A stretch of DNA of 64,000 bases from Azospirillum picis (GCF_017876115.1 NZ_JAGINO010000001.1:310001-374000); one strand, 5' to 3'. Positions 26,614-38,204 are shown, counted from the first letter of the stretch. Made by a program: numbers and translations. The notes: generated by a model not told the origin, from the letters alone.

Positions 26614-29600
26614 ATGCACCTGCTCGCCGCCCGCCAGGATGAACTGGACGCCGCCCCCCAGGCGGAAGACCTGGGGCAGACGCCGGGCGACCTCGTCATG
26701 CTGTCCTTTTCCGACAGCGACCTGACGGCGCTGGCCGCCGCCTGGCGGGCGGGCCGGGACCGCTTGCCCAGCCTGCGGCTGGCCAACCTCAACCGGCTCG
26801 GCCACCCGCTGTCGGTCGACCTCCATGCCGACGGCGTCGTCGCGCACGCGAAGCTGGTGGTGCTGCGCCTGCTGGGCGGCGGCGGCTACTGGCGCTACGG
26901 CCTCGACCGCGTGTCGGCCGTCTGCCGCGCGCGGGGCATCCCGCTGGCCGTGCTGCCGGGGGAGGCGCAGCCGGACCCCGGCCTCACCGCCTTCGGCACC
27001 GTTCCGGCCGAAACCGCCGACCGGCTGTGGCGCTACTTCACCGAGGGCGGCCCCGCCAATATGGCCAACCTGCTGGCCTGCGCCGCCACGCTCGCCGGCA
27101 CGCCGCTGCCCTGCGAGGATCCGGCGCCGGTGCCGCGCTTCGGCGCCTACGAGGGGTGGACGGGTGCCGTCGCCGCCGGTGCGCCGGTGGCGGCGGTGGT
27201 GTTCTACCGCTCCCACCTGCTGGCCGGCGACCTCGCCCCGGTCCACGCGCTGTGCGACGCGCTGGCCGAACGCGGCCTCGCCCCCCGACCGCTGTTCGTC
27301 GCCAGCCTGAAGGAGCCGGACTGTGCCGCCTGGATGCGCGCCAGCCTGACCGGACGGGACGCCGCCGTGGTGGTCAACACCACCGGCTTCTCCGCCGCGC
27401 GCGAGGACGGCTCGCCGCTGGAGGCCAACGGCACACCGGTGCTGCAGGCGATCCTGTCGACCACGCCGGAGCCGGGCTGGCGGGCATCGGCGCGCGGGCT
27501 GGCGCCGTCCGACCTCGCCATGAACGTCGTGCTGCCGGAGATGGACGGCCGCATCATCGCCCGCGCCATCGCCTTCAAGGCGGCGGGGGAGCCCGACCCT
27601 GACCTGCAGTTCGCCGCCCCGGCCCTGCGCCCGATCGCCGACCGGGTGGCCTTCACCGCCGACCTCGCCGCCGCCTGGGTGCGGCTGTCCCGCACCCCGC
27701 GGGCGGAGCGCCGGCTGGCGCTGGTGCTGTCCGACTATCCCGGCCCCGGTGGCGGCATCGGCCATGCGGTGGGGCTGGACAGCCCGGCCAGCGCCGTGGC
27801 GATGCTCGGGCGGCTGTCCGCCGAGGGCTACGGCCTGTCCGGATTTCCGGACAGTGGGCCGGACGGTGGCGCCGCCCTGATGGAGGTGCTGACCGCTGCC
27901 CCCCGCCCCGCCCTGACGCTGGCCGACTATGAGCGTCTGGTCCCCGCTGGCGTCCGCGCCCGCATTGCCGCGACCTGGGGCGAACCGGCCGCCGACCCGG
28001 CGCTGCACGGCGACGCCTTCGCCTTCCGCCTGCTGGACTGCGGCAACGCCGTGGTCGCGGTGCAGCCCAGCCGCGGCCATGGCGCGCTGACCACCGCCCA
28101 GCATCACGACCCCGACACGCCGCCCAGCCACGGCTATCTCGCCTTCCACCTGTGGCTCCGCCATGTCTTCAGCGCCGATGCCCTGGTTCAGATCGGCGCC
28201 CACGGCACGCTGGAATGGCTGCCGGGCAAGGCGGTGGCGCTGTCGGCCGACTGCTGGCCGGAGATCGTCGGCGGCGCCCTGCCGGTGCTCTATCCCTTCA
28301 TCGTCAACAACCCCGGCGAGGGGGTGCAGGCCCGCCGCCGGATCGGCGCCGTGCTGGTCGGCCACCTGACGCCGCCGCCGGTGGAGGCCGGGCTCCACGG
28401 CGATCTGGCGGCGCTGGAAACCGCCATCGACGAGTATTCGCAGGCGACCGGGCTCGACCCGCGGCGGCTGGGGATGCTGCGCGAGACGATCCTCGACCTC
28501 GCCTGGAAATCCGGGGTGGCCGCCGACTGCAACCTACGGCCGGACGACGACCCCGACGCCATCCTGTCGCGGCTCGACGCCCATCTCTGCGACGTCAAGG
28601 AACTGCAGATCCGCGACGGGCTCCACGTCTTCGGGCAAAGCCCGGCGGGCGAGCGCCGCGACCGGCTGGCCGCCGCCGTCGCCCGCGCCGCCGACCCGGC
28701 CGCCGTAGCGGACGCGCTCGATGCCTGCGGCGAGGCCGAGATGCGGGCGCTGCTCGACGGGCTCGACGGCCGCTTCGTCCGCCCAGGCCCCGGCGGTTCG
28801 CCGGCGCGCGGGCGCGCGGACACGCTGCCGACCGGGCGCAACCTCTATGCGCTCGACCCGCGCGGCGTGCCGACGCCGACCGCCTGGACGCTCGGCTGGC
28901 AGGCGGCGGACGCGCTGATCACCCGCTATCTCCAGGACCATGGCGACTGGCCGCAGCGGCTGGTGGTGGATTGCTGGGGCACCCCGGCCATGCGCACCGG
29001 CGGCGACGAGCTGGCCCAGGCGCTGGCCCTGCTGGGGGTGCGGCCGCTGTGGGAGAACGGCTCCGGCCGGGTCACCGGCTACGAGATCATGCCGGCCGGC
29101 GTGCTCGGCCGGCCACGGGTCGACGTGACGCTGCGCATCTCCGGCCTGTTCCGCGACGTCTTCCCCCAGCAGATCGCCCTGTTCGACCAGGCGGTGCGCG
29201 CGGTGGCCGGACTGGACGAGCCCGGCGACGTCAACCCGCTGGCCGCCGCCGCGCGGGCCGAGGCGGACCGGCTGGCCGCCGCCGGCACCAATGCCGAGGA
29301 CGCCCGCCGCTGGGCCACCGCCCGCATCTTCGGCTCCGCCCCCGGCGTCTACGGCACGGCGCTGTCGGGCATGATCGCGCGGGGCGACTGGGCCGTTCGC
29401 GCCGATTTCGGCGCCGCCTATTTGGAAGGCGGCTGCCACGCCTATGGCGCCGGGATGGAGGGGGTGCCGCTGCCGGCCCTGTTCCGCCGGCGGGTCGGCG
29501 GCGCCGACGCGCTGGTCCACCACCAGGACCAGCGCGAGCACGACGTGCTGTCGACCGACGGCTTCATGCAGTATGAGGGCGGCTTCGCCGCGGCGGCGGC

Positions 29601-30018
29601 GCTGGAGGACTCCGAACCGGCGCTCTACCATCTCGACAGCGCCGATCCGGAAAAGCTGGCCGTGCGCACGCTGGCGGAGGAGATCGCCCGCACCCTGCGC
29701 GGCCGGGCCGCCAACCCGCGCTGGATCCGCGGCATGATGCGCCACGGCTATCGCGGGGCGGCGGAGCTGGCGGCCGGCGTCGACACGCTGTTCGCCTTCG
29801 CCGCCACCACAGACGCGGTGCGCCCGGCCCATTTCGACCTGCTGTTCGACGCCTATGTCGAGGATGCGGAGGTCTGGGACTTCCTGTCGCAGGCCAACCC
29901 GGCCGCCGCCCGGCACATTGTGGCGCGGATGGGCGAAGCGCTCGACCGTGGCCTGTGGCATCCCCGCCGCAACTCCACCACGGCGGATCTGCAGCGCCTG
30001 CGCGAGGCCCCCGAATGA
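26614..30018 (+). CDS. cobN: Cobaltochelatase subunit CobN
   Basis: The large subunit of the ATP-dependent aerobic cobaltochelatase, which inserts cobalt into hydrogenobyrinic acid a,c-diamide. It has 1134 residues, somewhat shorter than the ~1275 of Pseudomonas denitrificans CobN. Landmarks are HGTLEWLPGKAVALS, LPVLYPFIVNNPGEG, GRNLYALDPRGVPT and the C-terminal HHQDQREHDVLSTDGFMQYEGG. Its partners CobS and CobT are not in the window. Its stop overlaps the cobG start (ATGA). Confidence 0.96.
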   Translation: MHLLAARQDELDAAPQAEDLGQTPGDLVMLSFSDSDLTALAAAWRAGRDRLPSLRLANLNRLGHPLSVDLHADGVVAHAKLVVLRLLGGGGYWRYGLDRVSAVCRARGIPLAVLPGEAQPDPGLTAFGTVPAETADRLWRYFTEGGPANMANLLACAATLAGTPLPCEDPAPVPRFGAYEGWTGAVAAGAPVAAVVFYRSHLLAGDLAPVHALCDALAERGLAPRPLFVASLKEPDCAAWMRASLTGRDAAVVVNTTGFSAAREDGSPLEANGTPVLQAILSTTPEPGWRASARGLAPSDLAMNVVLPEMDGRIIARAIAFKAAGEPDPDLQFAAPALRPIADRVAFTADLAAAWVRLSRTPRAERRLALVLSDYPGPGGGIGHAVGLDSPASAVAMLGRLSAEGYGLSGFPDSGPDGGAALMEVLTAAPRPALTLADYERLVPAGVRARIAATWGEPAADPALHGDAFAFRLLDCGNAVVAVQPSRGHGALTTAQHHDPDTPPSHGYLAFHLWLRHVFSADALVQIGAHGTLEWLPGKAVALSADCWPEIVGGALPVLYPFIVNNPGEGVQARRRIGAVLVGHLTPPPVEAGLHGDLAALETAIDEYSQATGLDPRRLGMLRETILDLAWKSGVAADCNLRPDDDPDAILSRLDAHLCDVKELQIRDGLHVFGQSPAGERRDRLAAAVARAADPAAVADALDACGEAEMRALLDGLDGRFVRPGPGGSPARGRADTLPTGRNLYALDPRGVPTPTAWTLGWQAADALITRYLQDHGDWPQRLVVDCWGTPAMRTGGDELAQALALLGVRPLWENGSGRVTGYEIMPAGVLGRPRVDVTLRISGLFRDVFPQQIALFDQAVRAVAGLDEPGDVNPLAAAARAEADRLAAAGTNAEDARRWATARIFGSAPGVYGTALSGMIARGDWAVRADFGAAYLEGGCHAYGAGMEGVPLPALFRRRVGGADALVHHQDQREHDVLSTDGFMQYEGGFAAAAALEDSEPALYHLDSADPEKLAVRTLAEEIARTLRGRAANPRWIRGMMRHGYRGAAELAAGVDTLFAFAATTDAVRPAHFDLLFDAYVEDAEVWDFLSQANPAAARHIVARMGEALDRGLWHPRRNSTTADLQRLREAPE

Positions 30019-31364
30019 CGAACCCCGTTCCCAACCAGCCACCCAGCCGGCCGCCCAACCAACCACGGCGGCGCGGCGCCTGCCCCGGCGTGCTGGCGCC
30101 GATGGAGGTCGGCGACGGGCTCCTGCTGCGCGTCCGCGTTCCCGCCGGAGTGCTGCCCGCCGGGCATGCCCGCCGCATCGCGGCGTTGGGGGATCGTTAC
30201 GGCAACGGCCTGATCGACCTCAGCCAGCGCGGCAACCTGCAGCTTCGCGGCCTCTCCGCCGAGGGGCTGGAACCGGTGACCGAGGCCCTGCGCGCCATGG
30301 GCTACGTCGCGACGGATGCGGCGAGCGAGGCGGTGCGCAACGTGCTGTGCTCCCCCACCGCCGGGCTCGACCCCACGGCGGCGCTGGACGTACGGGGGGC
30401 GGCGCGGTCGCTCGACGCCCGGCTGGCGGATGACACCGGCCTGCACCGGCTGCCGCCGAAGTTCGGCTGGCTGGTCTGTGGCGGCGGGATCGGCCATCTG
30501 GCGGACAGCAGCACGGACGTACGCTTCGACGCGGTGGACGGCGGGCGATTCCAACTGTCGCTGGGTGGGGCGCTGGCGGAGGCGGCGGTGCTGGGCGTCT
30601 GCCGGGAGGACCGGTTGGCCGACGTCGCCTCGGCCCTCGGCCGCGCCTTCCTGGAGTTGCGCGACAGCCTGCCGGAACCGCCGCGCCGCATGGCCGGGCT
30701 GGTGGCGGCGCTCGGCACCGAAGAGATCGGGAGGCGCCTCTCCCCGCAGATTTCTCCTCTCCCCCCCGGGGAGAGGATCACGGTGAGGGGGACGCACCTC
30801 ATGGATGTCTTCGGCTGCGCCGAACCCCCTCATCCCATCCGTCTCCCCGGGGGGGAGATGGAGCAATCCCCGGCGCTGGTCACCGCCTTCCCCTTCGGCC
30901 GGCTGACCGCCGCTGCCCTGGCCGCCCTGGCGTCCGCCTGCGCGGAGATCCGCCTCACCCCCTGGCGCGCCCTCCTGCTCGTCGCCCCATCCAAGGACGC
31001 AGAGCCCACCGCCCGCGCCCATGGCGCCATCCTGTCCCACGACGACCGCCGGCTGAAGCTGACGGCCTGCAGCGGGGCCGGCGGCTGCGATGTCGGCACC
31101 ACCGATACCCACGCCACGGCGCTCGCCGTCGCCGGGCGCGCAGGCCCCTTGCTGGAGCACGTGCGAATGGTGCATGTGTCGGGCTGCGCCAAGGGCTGCG
31201 CCCATCCCGCCCGTGCCGATGTCACCCTGACGGCACGCGACGGGCTGTATGACGTCGCCCTGAACGCCAAACCCGGCGAGGCCGTGCTGCGCGCCGGGCT
31301 GTCCCCCGACGACGCGGCGGCCTGCGTCGCGGATCTGCTGACCGAGGAGTCCTCCGGTGCCTGA
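30015..31364 (+). CDS. cobG: Precorrin-3B synthase CobG, with an in-frame palindromic insert
   Basis: An O2-dependent monooxygenase of the nitrite/sulfite-reductase-like family that converts precorrin-3A to precorrin-3B, a hallmark of the aerobic route. The 449 residues start with [12 protein letters not shown] and have the iron-sulphur cysteine set C352, C358, C391 and C395 ([16 protein letters not shown]). Residues ~246-282 ([13 protein letters not shown] ... RLPGGE) are encoded by a palindromic repeat element and look foreign to the family. The insert lies in the linker between the two half-repeats, so the enzyme may still fold. The start overlaps cobN. Confidence 0.92.
   Translation: MTNPVPNQPPSRPPNQPRRRGACPGVLAPMEVGDGLLLRVRVPAGVLPAGHARRIAALGDRYGNGLIDLSQRGNLQLRGLSAEGLEPVTEALRAMGYVATDAASEAVRNVLCSPTAGLDPTAALDVRGAARSLDARLADDTGLHRLPPKFGWLVCGGGIGHLADSSTDVRFDAVDGGRFQLSLGGALAEAAVLGVCREDRLADVASALGRAFLELRDSLPEPPRRMAGLVAALGTEEIGRRLSPQISPLPPGERITVRGTHLMDVFGCAEPPHPIRLPGGEMEQSPALVTAFPFGRLTAAALAALASACAEIRLTPWRALLLVAPSKDAEPTARAHGAILSHDDRRLKLTACSGAGGCDVGTTDTHATALAVAGRAGPLLEHVRMVHVSGCAKGCAHPARADVTLTARDGLYDVALNAKPGEAVLRAGLSPDDAAACVADLLTEESSGA
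30752..30861. repeat. Palindromic repeat element inside cobG
   Basis: Three hairpins in series: CCTCTCCCC/GGGGAGAGG (30756-30776), TTCGGC-TGC-GCCGAA (30810-30824) and TCTCCCC/GGGGAGA (30842-30858). TGAGGGGG (30784-30791) can pair with CCCCCTCA (30825-30832) around the central one. An inverted copy with the same order lies at 36892-37007. The reading frame of cobG passes through without a stop. Confidence 0.8.
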
Positions 31365-31995
31365 GCCGCTCTACGACTATATCCGCGACGGAGCGGCCAT
31401 CTATCGCCAGTCCTTCGCCACCATCCGGGCGGAGGCCGACCTGTCGGGCATTCCCGACGACCTGAAGCCGGTGGCGGTGCGCGTCATCCATGCCTGCGGC
31501 ATGGTCGATGCCGCCCGGGACCTGCTGTTCTCGGCGGATGTCGGCAGCGCCGCCCGCGCGGCGCTGCGGGCCGGCGCGCCGATCCTCTGCGACAGCGAGA
31601 TGGTGGCGCACGGCGTGACCCGCGCGCGGCTGCCCGCCGACAACGCGGTGGTCTGCACGCTGCGCGACGCCGCGGTGCCGGAGCTGGCCAGGAGCATCGG
31701 CAACACCCGTTCGGCCGCGGCGCTCGACCTGTGGGGCGGGCGTCTCGGCGGCTCGGTCGTCGCCATCGGCAACGCGCCGACCGCCCTGTTCTACCTGCTG
31801 GAGCTGCTGGCGGCCGGCGCGCCGAAGCCCGCTGCGATCCTGGGGTTCCCCGTCGGCTTCGTCGGCGCCATGGAAAGCAAGGAGGCGCTGGCGGAGAATC
31901 CCTTCGGCGTCCCTTATCTGGCGATCCGCGGCCGGCGCGGCGGCAGCGCCATGGCCGCCGCCGCCGTCAACGCGCTGGCGAGCGACGTCGAATGA
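31357..31995 (+). CDS. cobH: Precorrin-8X methylmutase
   Basis: CobH moves a methyl group from C-11 to C-12, giving hydrogenobyrinic acid. The 212-residue protein carries the active-site histidine in VIHACGM (His45). The conserved [31 protein letters not shown] region and the glycine-rich [16 protein letters not shown] follow. GTG 31357 overlaps the cobG stop by 8 bases, so translation is coupled. Length is normal for the family. Confidence 0.95.
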   Translation: MPEPLYDYIRDGAAIYRQSFATIRAEADLSGIPDDLKPVAVRVIHACGMVDAARDLLFSADVGSAARAALRAGAPILCDSEMVAHGVTRARLPADNAVVCTLRDAAVPELARSIGNTRSAAALDLWGGRLGGSVVAIGNAPTALFYLLELLAAGAPKPAAILGFPVGFVGAMESKEALAENPFGVPYLAIRGRRGGSAMAAAAVNALASDVE

Positions 31996-32732
31996 GCGGC
32001 ATGCCCTTCACCCCTGGCACCCTGTTCGGCGTCGGCGTCGGCCCCGGCGACCCGGAGCTGATGACCCTGAAGGCGGTGCGCACCATCGGCGCCTGCCCGG
32101 TCGTCGCCTATTTCTGCAAGCGCGGCACCAGGGGCCAGGCCCGCCGCATCGCCGATCAGGCGATCGCGCCCGACCAGATCGAATTGCCGATGGTCTATCC
32201 GGTGACGGTGGAACTGCCGCCGAACCATCCGGACTACGGCCGCCAGATCGAGGCGTTCTTCGACGAGTCGGCCGAGCACATCGCCGGCCATCTCGCAGCC
32301 GGCCGGTCGGTGGCGGCGCTGAACGAGGGCGACCCGTTCTTCTACGGCTCCTTCATGCACCTGTTCCTGCGGCTGTCCGGCCGCTTCCCGACCGAGGTGA
32401 TCCCCGGCGTCACCAGCATGGTGTGCAGCGCCTCGCTGCTGCCGCGGCCGCTGATGCTGCGCGACGACGTGCTGTCGGTGATCCCCGGCACGCTGGACGA
32501 GGCGGCGCTGCTGCGCGCCCTGACCGGCGCCGACGCCTGCGTGGTGATGAAGCTGGGCCAGAACCTGCCGAAAGTCCGCCGCGCCATCGCCGCCGCCGGG
32601 CTGGCCGGGCGCGCCTGGTACGTCGAGCGCGCCAGCATGGAGGAACAGCGCGTGATGCCCTTCCTGGAGGCGCCGGACAGCGCCCCCTACTTCTCGCAGA
32701 TCGTCATCCCCGGCGAAGGCAAGCGCGGATGA
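31992..32732 (+). CDS. cobI: Precorrin-2 C20-methyltransferase
   Basis: An S-adenosylmethionine-dependent tetrapyrrole methylase of 246 residues, making precorrin-3A. It has the N-terminal [17 protein letters not shown] loop, [14 protein letters not shown], and [15 protein letters not shown], all typical of CobI/CbiL. Its ATG overlaps the cobH stop (ATGA), and its stop overlaps cobJ the same way. Confidence 0.95.
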   Translation: MSGMPFTPGTLFGVGVGPGDPELMTLKAVRTIGACPVVAYFCKRGTRGQARRIADQAIAPDQIELPMVYPVTVELPPNHPDYGRQIEAFFDESAEHIAGHLAAGRSVAALNEGDPFFYGSFMHLFLRLSGRFPTEVIPGVTSMVCSASLLPRPLMLRDDVLSVIPGTLDEAALLRALTGADACVVMKLGQNLPKVRRAIAAAGLAGRAWYVERASMEEQRVMPFLEAPDSAPYFSQIVIPGEGKRG

Positions 32733-33502
32733 GCGGGATCGAAGCGGGAGGCTGGCTGAAAATCGTCGGCCTCGGCCCCGGCCCGGAGGACTGGCTGACG
32801 CCGGAGGCGCGCCGCGACCTCGCCGAGGCGACCGACCTCGTCGGCTATTTGCCTTATGTGGAGCGGGTGCCGCCGGGGCCGCAGCTGCGCCACGCCTCCG
32901 ACAACCGGGTCGAGCTGGACCGCGCCCGCTTCGCGCTGGACCTCGCGGCACAGGGCCGGCGGGTGGCGGTGGTGTCGGGCGGCGATCCCGGCATCTTCGC
33001 CATGGCCGCCGCCATCTTCGAGGCGCTGGACGATCCCGAGGCGCCCGCCGCCTGGCACGCGGTGCCGCTGTCGGTCGATCCCGGCGTCTCGGCGATGCAG
33101 GCCGCCGCCGCCCGGGCCGGCGCGCCGCTCGGCCACGACTTCTGCGCCATCTCGCTGTCGGACAACCTGAAGCCATGGGAGGTGGTGCTGAAGCGCCTGC
33201 GGCTGGCGGCCGAGGCGGATTTCGTCATCGCGCTCTACAACCCGATCTCGCGCGCCCGGCCCTGGCAGCTCGGCGCCGCCTTCGAGGCGCTGCGCGAGAT
33301 CCGCGAGGCCGGCACGCCCGTCGTGCTCGGCCGCGCCGTCGGCCGCCCGGACGAGGCGCTGACCGTGACCACGTTGGGCGAGGTGCGGGCGGAGCAGGCG
33401 GACATGCGCACCCTCGTCATCATCGGCGCCTCCCACACCCGCCTGGTGCCGCGCGCCGACGGCGGCGCCTGGGTGTACACGCCCCGGCACTATCGGGGGT
33501 GA
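32729..33502 (+). CDS. cobJ: Precorrin-3B C17-methyltransferase
   Basis: CobJ (257 residues) methylates C-17 and drives ring contraction after CobG action. Motifs are LKIVGLGPGPEDWLTPEA, VVSGGDPGIFAMAAA, DPGVSAMQAAAARAGAPLGHDF and LYNPISRARPWQL. ATG 32729 overlaps the cobI stop. Downstream it converges with cobK, with a palindromic element between. Confidence 0.95.
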   Translation: MSGIEAGGWLKIVGLGPGPEDWLTPEARRDLAEATDLVGYLPYVERVPPGPQLRHASDNRVELDRARFALDLAAQGRRVAVVSGGDPGIFAMAAAIFEALDDPEAPAAWHAVPLSVDPGVSAMQAAAARAGAPLGHDFCAISLSDNLKPWEVVLKRLRLAAEADFVIALYNPISRARPWQLGAAFEALREIREAGTPVVLGRAVGRPDEALTVTTLGEVRAEQADMRTLVIIGASHTRLVPRADGGAWVYTPRHYRG

Positions 33503-33533
33503 GGGATGGGAGCGATGGCAGTGCGGCCTTGCA

Positions 33534-33643
33534 TGCCCCCTCCCCATCCCTCCCCCGCTTTGCGGGAGAGGGGGCAGGATGCTGGTCGGCGTTCGGCGGC
33601 AGTCCCCACTCCTGCGAAGCGGGGGAGGGTTAGGGAGGGGGCA
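33534..33643. repeat. 110-bp element with 25-bp terminal inverted repeats
   Basis: The left end starts TGCCCCCTCCCC (33534-33558) and the right end (33619-33643) is nearly its reverse complement. The middle contains GGCGGCAGTCCCC, also found in the element at 40989-41095. It fills the space between converging cobJ and cobK and could end transcription in both directions. Confidence 0.7.
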
Positions 33644-33649
33644 CCGGTT

Positions 33650-34387
33650 TCACAGCCCCTCCAGCCACGCCACCGCCGCGTCGACGTCGTGCAGCTCCGG
33701 CACGCCGTTGCCGGCCGGGCGTTCGACCATCACCACCGGCAGCCCCAGCTCCCGCGCGGCCTCCAGCTTCGCGTCGGTCGCCCGGCCGCCGCTGTTCTTG
33801 CTGACCACCACCTCGACGCCGTGCCTGCGCATCAGCGCCAGCTCGCCCGCCACGGTGAAAGGGCCGCGGTCGAGGATCAGGGTGGCCCGCGGCAGGGCCG
33901 GCATCGGATCGGGGGGGTCGACGGCGCGGATCAGGTAGCGCTTGTCGGGCACCACCTCGAAGGCGGCGACCTCCTGCCGGCCGACGGTAAGGAAGACGCC
34001 GTCGCCGAGGTCGCGCACGGCCAGCGCGGCGGCGGCCATGTCGGGCACGCCGATCCAGCGGTCGCCCGGCCCTGCCGTCCAGGCCGGCCGGGTCAGCAGA
34101 CGCAGCGCCATGCCGGCCTGCGCGCAGGCCGCAGCGGCGTTGGCGGAGATCCGGGCCGCGAAGGGATGGGTGGCGTCGATCACCGCGGCGATCCCCTCGG
34201 AACGCAGGTAGCCCGCCAGGCCGTCCACCCCGCCGAAGCCGCCGATGCGGGTCGGCAGCGGCGGCAGCACCGGGTTCTTCGTGCGGCCGGCCAGCGACAC
34301 GCGGGCATCGACGCGCGGATGGCCGGCGAGCCGCCTGGCCAGCGCCGTCGCCTCGGTCGTGCCTCCCAATATCAACGCCTTCAGCAC
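33650..34387 (-). CDS. cobK: Precorrin-6A reductase
   Basis: CobK reduces precorrin-6A with NADPH. The 245-residue protein begins LKALILGGTTEATALARRL and contains VIDATHPFAARISANA and VSKNSGGRATDAKLEAARELGLPVVMVERP, family signatures. GTG 34387 follows GGGGAGGGG by 6 bases; ATGs at 34423 and 34465 would overlap cobL. It is the first of two genes of the cluster on the minus strand, and its start is 34 bases from that of divergent cobL. Confidence 0.94.
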   Translation of the reverse strand: MLKALILGGTTEATALARRLAGHPRVDARVSLAGRTKNPVLPPLPTRIGGFGGVDGLAGYLRSEGIAAVIDATHPFAARISANAAAACAQAGMALRLLTRPAWTAGPGDRWIGVPDMAAAALAVRDLGDGVFLTVGRQEVAAFEVVPDKRYLIRAVDPPDPMPALPRATLILDRGPFTVAGELALMRRHGVEVVVSKNSGGRATDAKLEAARELGLPVVMVERPAGNGVPELHDVDAAVAWLEGL

Positions 34388-34421
34388 CGCAATCCCCTCC
34401 CCGCCCGTCAGGACCGCCGCC

Positions 34422-35654
34422 ATGGATAGCACGGCATCGCCCCGCTGGCTCACCATCGTCGGCATCGGCGCGGAGGGCTGGGACGGTTTGCCGCCCGCCG
34501 GCCGCGCCGCGGTGGAGAGCGCCGCCGTCCTTTATGGCGGCGAGCGCCATCTCGGGCTGGTGCCGGCCGTTGCGGGACAGGAACGGCTTTCCTGGCCCTC
34601 GCCGATGACCGGCGCCTTCCCCGACCTGCTGGGCCGGCGCGGGCAGCGGGTGTGCGTGCTGGCGAGCGGCGACCCGTCCTGGTACGGGGTGGGCGCCACG
34701 CTGTCGCGCCTCGTTCCGGCATCGGAAACGACGGTGATCCCGGCGCCCTCGGCCTTCAGCCTCGCCGCAGCCCGGCTGGGCTGGCCGCTGCAGGACTGCC
34801 GCTGCCTGACCGTCCATGGCCGCCCGCTGGAGCTGGTCGTTCCGCATCTGCAACCGAATGCCAAACTGCTGCTTCTTTCCTGGGACGGAACGACGCCAGC
34901 CAAGCTGGCGGCCCTGCTGCGCGCCCGCGGCTTCGGCGCCTCCCGCCTCACGGTGCTGGAGGCGATGGGCGGCCCGCGCGAGGAGCGGCACGAGGCCACC
35001 GCCGACGGCTGGAGCATGGATCGCGTCGGCGACCTGAACACCATCGCGCTGGATTGCGTCGCCGCCCCCGGCGCCCGCATCCTGCCGCTGGCCCCCGGCC
35101 TGCCCGACGACTGGTTCGCGCATGATGGCCAGATCACCAAGCGCGAGGTCCGCGCCGTCACCCTGTCCTTCCTGGCGCCGCGCCGGGGGGAGCTGCTGTG
35201 GGACGTCGGCGCCGGGTCGGGCTCGATCGGCATCGAATGGATGCTGCGCGATCCTGCCAACCGCGCCGTCGCCGTCGAGCATCACGAGGAGCGCATCGCC
35301 CGCATCCTGGCCAACGCCTCGGCGCTCGGCGTCCCCAGCCTGGCGCTGGCCCGCGGCCGGGCGCCGGCGGCGCTGGCCGGGCTGGAGCGACCGGACGCGA
35401 TCTTCATCGGCGGCGGCCTGACCGGCGACGGCGTGCTGGAGGCCTGCTGGGAGGCGCTGGCCCCCGGCGGCCGGCTGGCCGCCAACGCGGTGACGCTGGA
35501 GAGCGAGGCGGTGCTGATCGATGCGCACAGGCGGCTGGGCGGCGAGCTGGCGCAGGTCGCGGTGTCGCGCGCCTCCAGCGTCGGCGGTTTCCGCGGCTGG
35601 CGACCGGCGATGCCGGTGACGCTATGGCGGGTGGAGAAACCATGGACGGCCTGA
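34422..35654 (+). CDS. cobL: Precorrin-6Y C5,15-methyltransferase (decarboxylating)
   Basis: A fused CbiE-CbiT enzyme of 410 residues. The N-terminal half is a tetrapyrrole methylase ([43 protein letters not shown]) that methylates C-5. The C-terminal half is a classical methyltransferase ([26 protein letters not shown]) that methylates C-15 and decarboxylates the acetate side chain. It overlaps cobE by 13 bases. Confidence 0.95.
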   Translation: MDSTASPRWLTIVGIGAEGWDGLPPAGRAAVESAAVLYGGERHLGLVPAVAGQERLSWPSPMTGAFPDLLGRRGQRVCVLASGDPSWYGVGATLSRLVPASETTVIPAPSAFSLAAARLGWPLQDCRCLTVHGRPLELVVPHLQPNAKLLLLSWDGTTPAKLAALLRARGFGASRLTVLEAMGGPREERHEATADGWSMDRVGDLNTIALDCVAAPGARILPLAPGLPDDWFAHDGQITKREVRAVTLSFLAPRRGELLWDVGAGSGSIGIEWMLRDPANRAVAVEHHEERIARILANASALGVPSLALARGRAPAALAGLERPDAIFIGGGLTGDGVLEACWEALAPGGRLAANAVTLESEAVLIDAHRRLGGELAQVAVSRASSVGGFRGWRPAMPVTLWRVEKPWTA

Positions 35655-36115
35655 CCCCCGAAAGCCTGCTGTTCGGCCCGGTCTTCGTCGGGCTCGGCTG
35701 CCGCCGCGGCTGCGGCTGGGAGGAGATCGCCGGCTTGGTGGTCGCCGCCTTCGACGAGGCCGGGCTGCCCGGCACCGCCCGGACACTGGCAGCGCTCGCC
35801 GCACCGGCGATGAAGGCCGGCGAGGCCGGGCTGGCGGAGGCCGCCCGCACACTCGGCCTGCCGCTGCGCTTCGTCGGCGAGGACGCCATGCTGGACGCGC
35901 AGGACCGGGCGCAGACGCGCTCGGCCACCGTGCTGGCCGCCGTCGGCCTCGCGTCGGTCGCCGAGGCCGCGGCGCTGGCCGCCGCCGGGCCGGGATCGCG
36001 CCTGCTGCTGCCGCGCCGCTCCACCCCCCGCGCCACCGTGGCGCTCGCCCTGCCGGCGATCGCCCTGCCCAAAGCCGATTCGTCCGTAGCCGATTTGCCG
36101 GAGACCCGTTCATGA
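35642..36115 (+). CDS. cobE: CobE / CbiG C-terminal-domain protein
   Basis: A 157-residue protein homologous to the C-terminal domain of CbiG. CobE occurs in aerobic clusters; its exact biochemical role there is unsettled. The start region [27 protein letters not shown] is the family signature, and [12 protein letters not shown] lies in the second half. It begins inside the end of cobL and its stop overlaps the cobM start (ATGA). Confidence 0.88.
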   Translation: MDGLTPESLLFGPVFVGLGCRRGCGWEEIAGLVVAAFDEAGLPGTARTLAALAAPAMKAGEAGLAEAARTLGLPLRFVGEDAMLDAQDRAQTRSATVLAAVGLASVAEAAALAAAGPGSRLLLPRRSTPRATVALALPAIALPKADSSVADLPETRS

Positions 36116-36873
36116 CCGTCCATTTCATCGGCGCCGGACCGGGGGCTCCCGACCTGCTGACCCTGCGCGGCCGCGACCTGATCGCGCGTTGCCCGGTGTG
36201 CCTCTATGCCGGCTCGCTGGTGCCGAAGGAGATCATCGCCCACGCCCCGCCCGGCGCCCGCATCGTCGATACCGCGCCGATGACGCTGGAGCAGATCGTC
36301 GGCGAATTCCGCGCCGCCCACGAGGCAGGCCGGGAGGTGTCGCGCCTGCATTCCGGCGACCTGTCGGTCTACAGCGCGCTCGGCGAGCAGACGCGGGCGC
36401 TGCGCGAACTCGGCATCCCCTACACCATCACCCCCGGCGTGCCGGCCTTCGCCGCCGCCTCGGCGGCGCTGGGCCGGGAGCTGACCCTGCCGGAGGTCAG
36501 CCAGACGCTGATCCTGACCCGCACCGAGGGGCGCGCCTCGGCGATGCCGGCCAACGAGACGCTGGAGGTGCTGGGGGCGTCGGGCGCCACGCTGGCGATC
36601 CACCTGTCGATCCACGTCATCGACCGGGTGGTGGAGCGGCTGACCCCGCTCTACGGCGCCGGCTGCCCGGCCGCCGTGGTCTACCGCGCCACCTGGCCGG
36701 ACGAGCGGGTGCTGCGCGGCACGCTGGCGGACATCGCGGCGCAGGTCGCGGCCTCGCCGATGGAACGCACCGCGCTGATCCTGGTCGGCCCGGCGCTGGA
36801 GCACGAGGAGTTCCGCTGCAGCGCGCTCTACGACGGCAGCCATGTCCGCCGCTACCGGGGGCTGGGGGAGTGA
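36112..36873 (+). CDS. cobM: Precorrin-4 C11-methyltransferase
   Basis: A tetrapyrrole methylase of 253 residues. Motifs are [76 protein letters not shown] and [12 protein letters not shown]. It acts after CobJ to yield precorrin-5. Its start overlaps the cobE stop. Converging cbiD lies beyond a palindromic element. Confidence 0.95.
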   Translation: MTVHFIGAGPGAPDLLTLRGRDLIARCPVCLYAGSLVPKEIIAHAPPGARIVDTAPMTLEQIVGEFRAAHEAGREVSRLHSGDLSVYSALGEQTRALRELGIPYTITPGVPAFAAASAALGRELTLPEVSQTLILTRTEGRASAMPANETLEVLGASGATLAIHLSIHVIDRVVERLTPLYGAGCPAAVVYRATWPDERVLRGTLADIAAQVAASPMERTALILVGPALEHEEFRCSALYDGSHVRRYRGLGE

Positions 36874-36891
36874 CGCTCACGGCAACGGGCG

Positions 36892-37007
36892 CTTTTCCCC
36901 TTCTCCCCCCTGGGGAAAAGGCCGGGATGAGGGGGTTCGGCACAGCCGAAGATGTCCTCGCGGCGCGTCCGCCTCACCCTGCCCCTCTCCCCGGGGGGGA
37001 GGGGGAA
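36892..37007. repeat. Second copy of the cobG palindromic element, inverted
   Basis: In reverse orientation it repeats the order of the element at 30752-30861. The central TTCGGC-ACA-GCCGAA hairpin is at 36936-36950, preceded by ATGAGGGGG and followed by GATGTC and GCCTCACCC. Its outer hairpins are built from TTTTCCCC/GGGGAAAA and CTCTCCCC/GGGGAG. It lies between converging cobM and cbiD. Confidence 0.75.
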
Positions 37008-37022
37008 CGCCATGCGGTCGCG

Positions 37023-38184
<1,162 letters not shown>

Positions 38185-38204
<20 letters not shown>

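Noticed and set aside
23854..28398. A 1514-residue minus-strand frame opposite the cobalamin riboswitch, cbtBA, cobW and cobN
   Set aside because: It runs antisense across five real features, has no family-like sequence, and is low-complexity Gly/Arg/Ala translation typical of high-GC shadows.
30740..30880. Frameshift or pseudogene in cobG at the repeat element
   Set aside because: The frame stays open across the element and both flanks match CobG, so the gene is intact with an insert.
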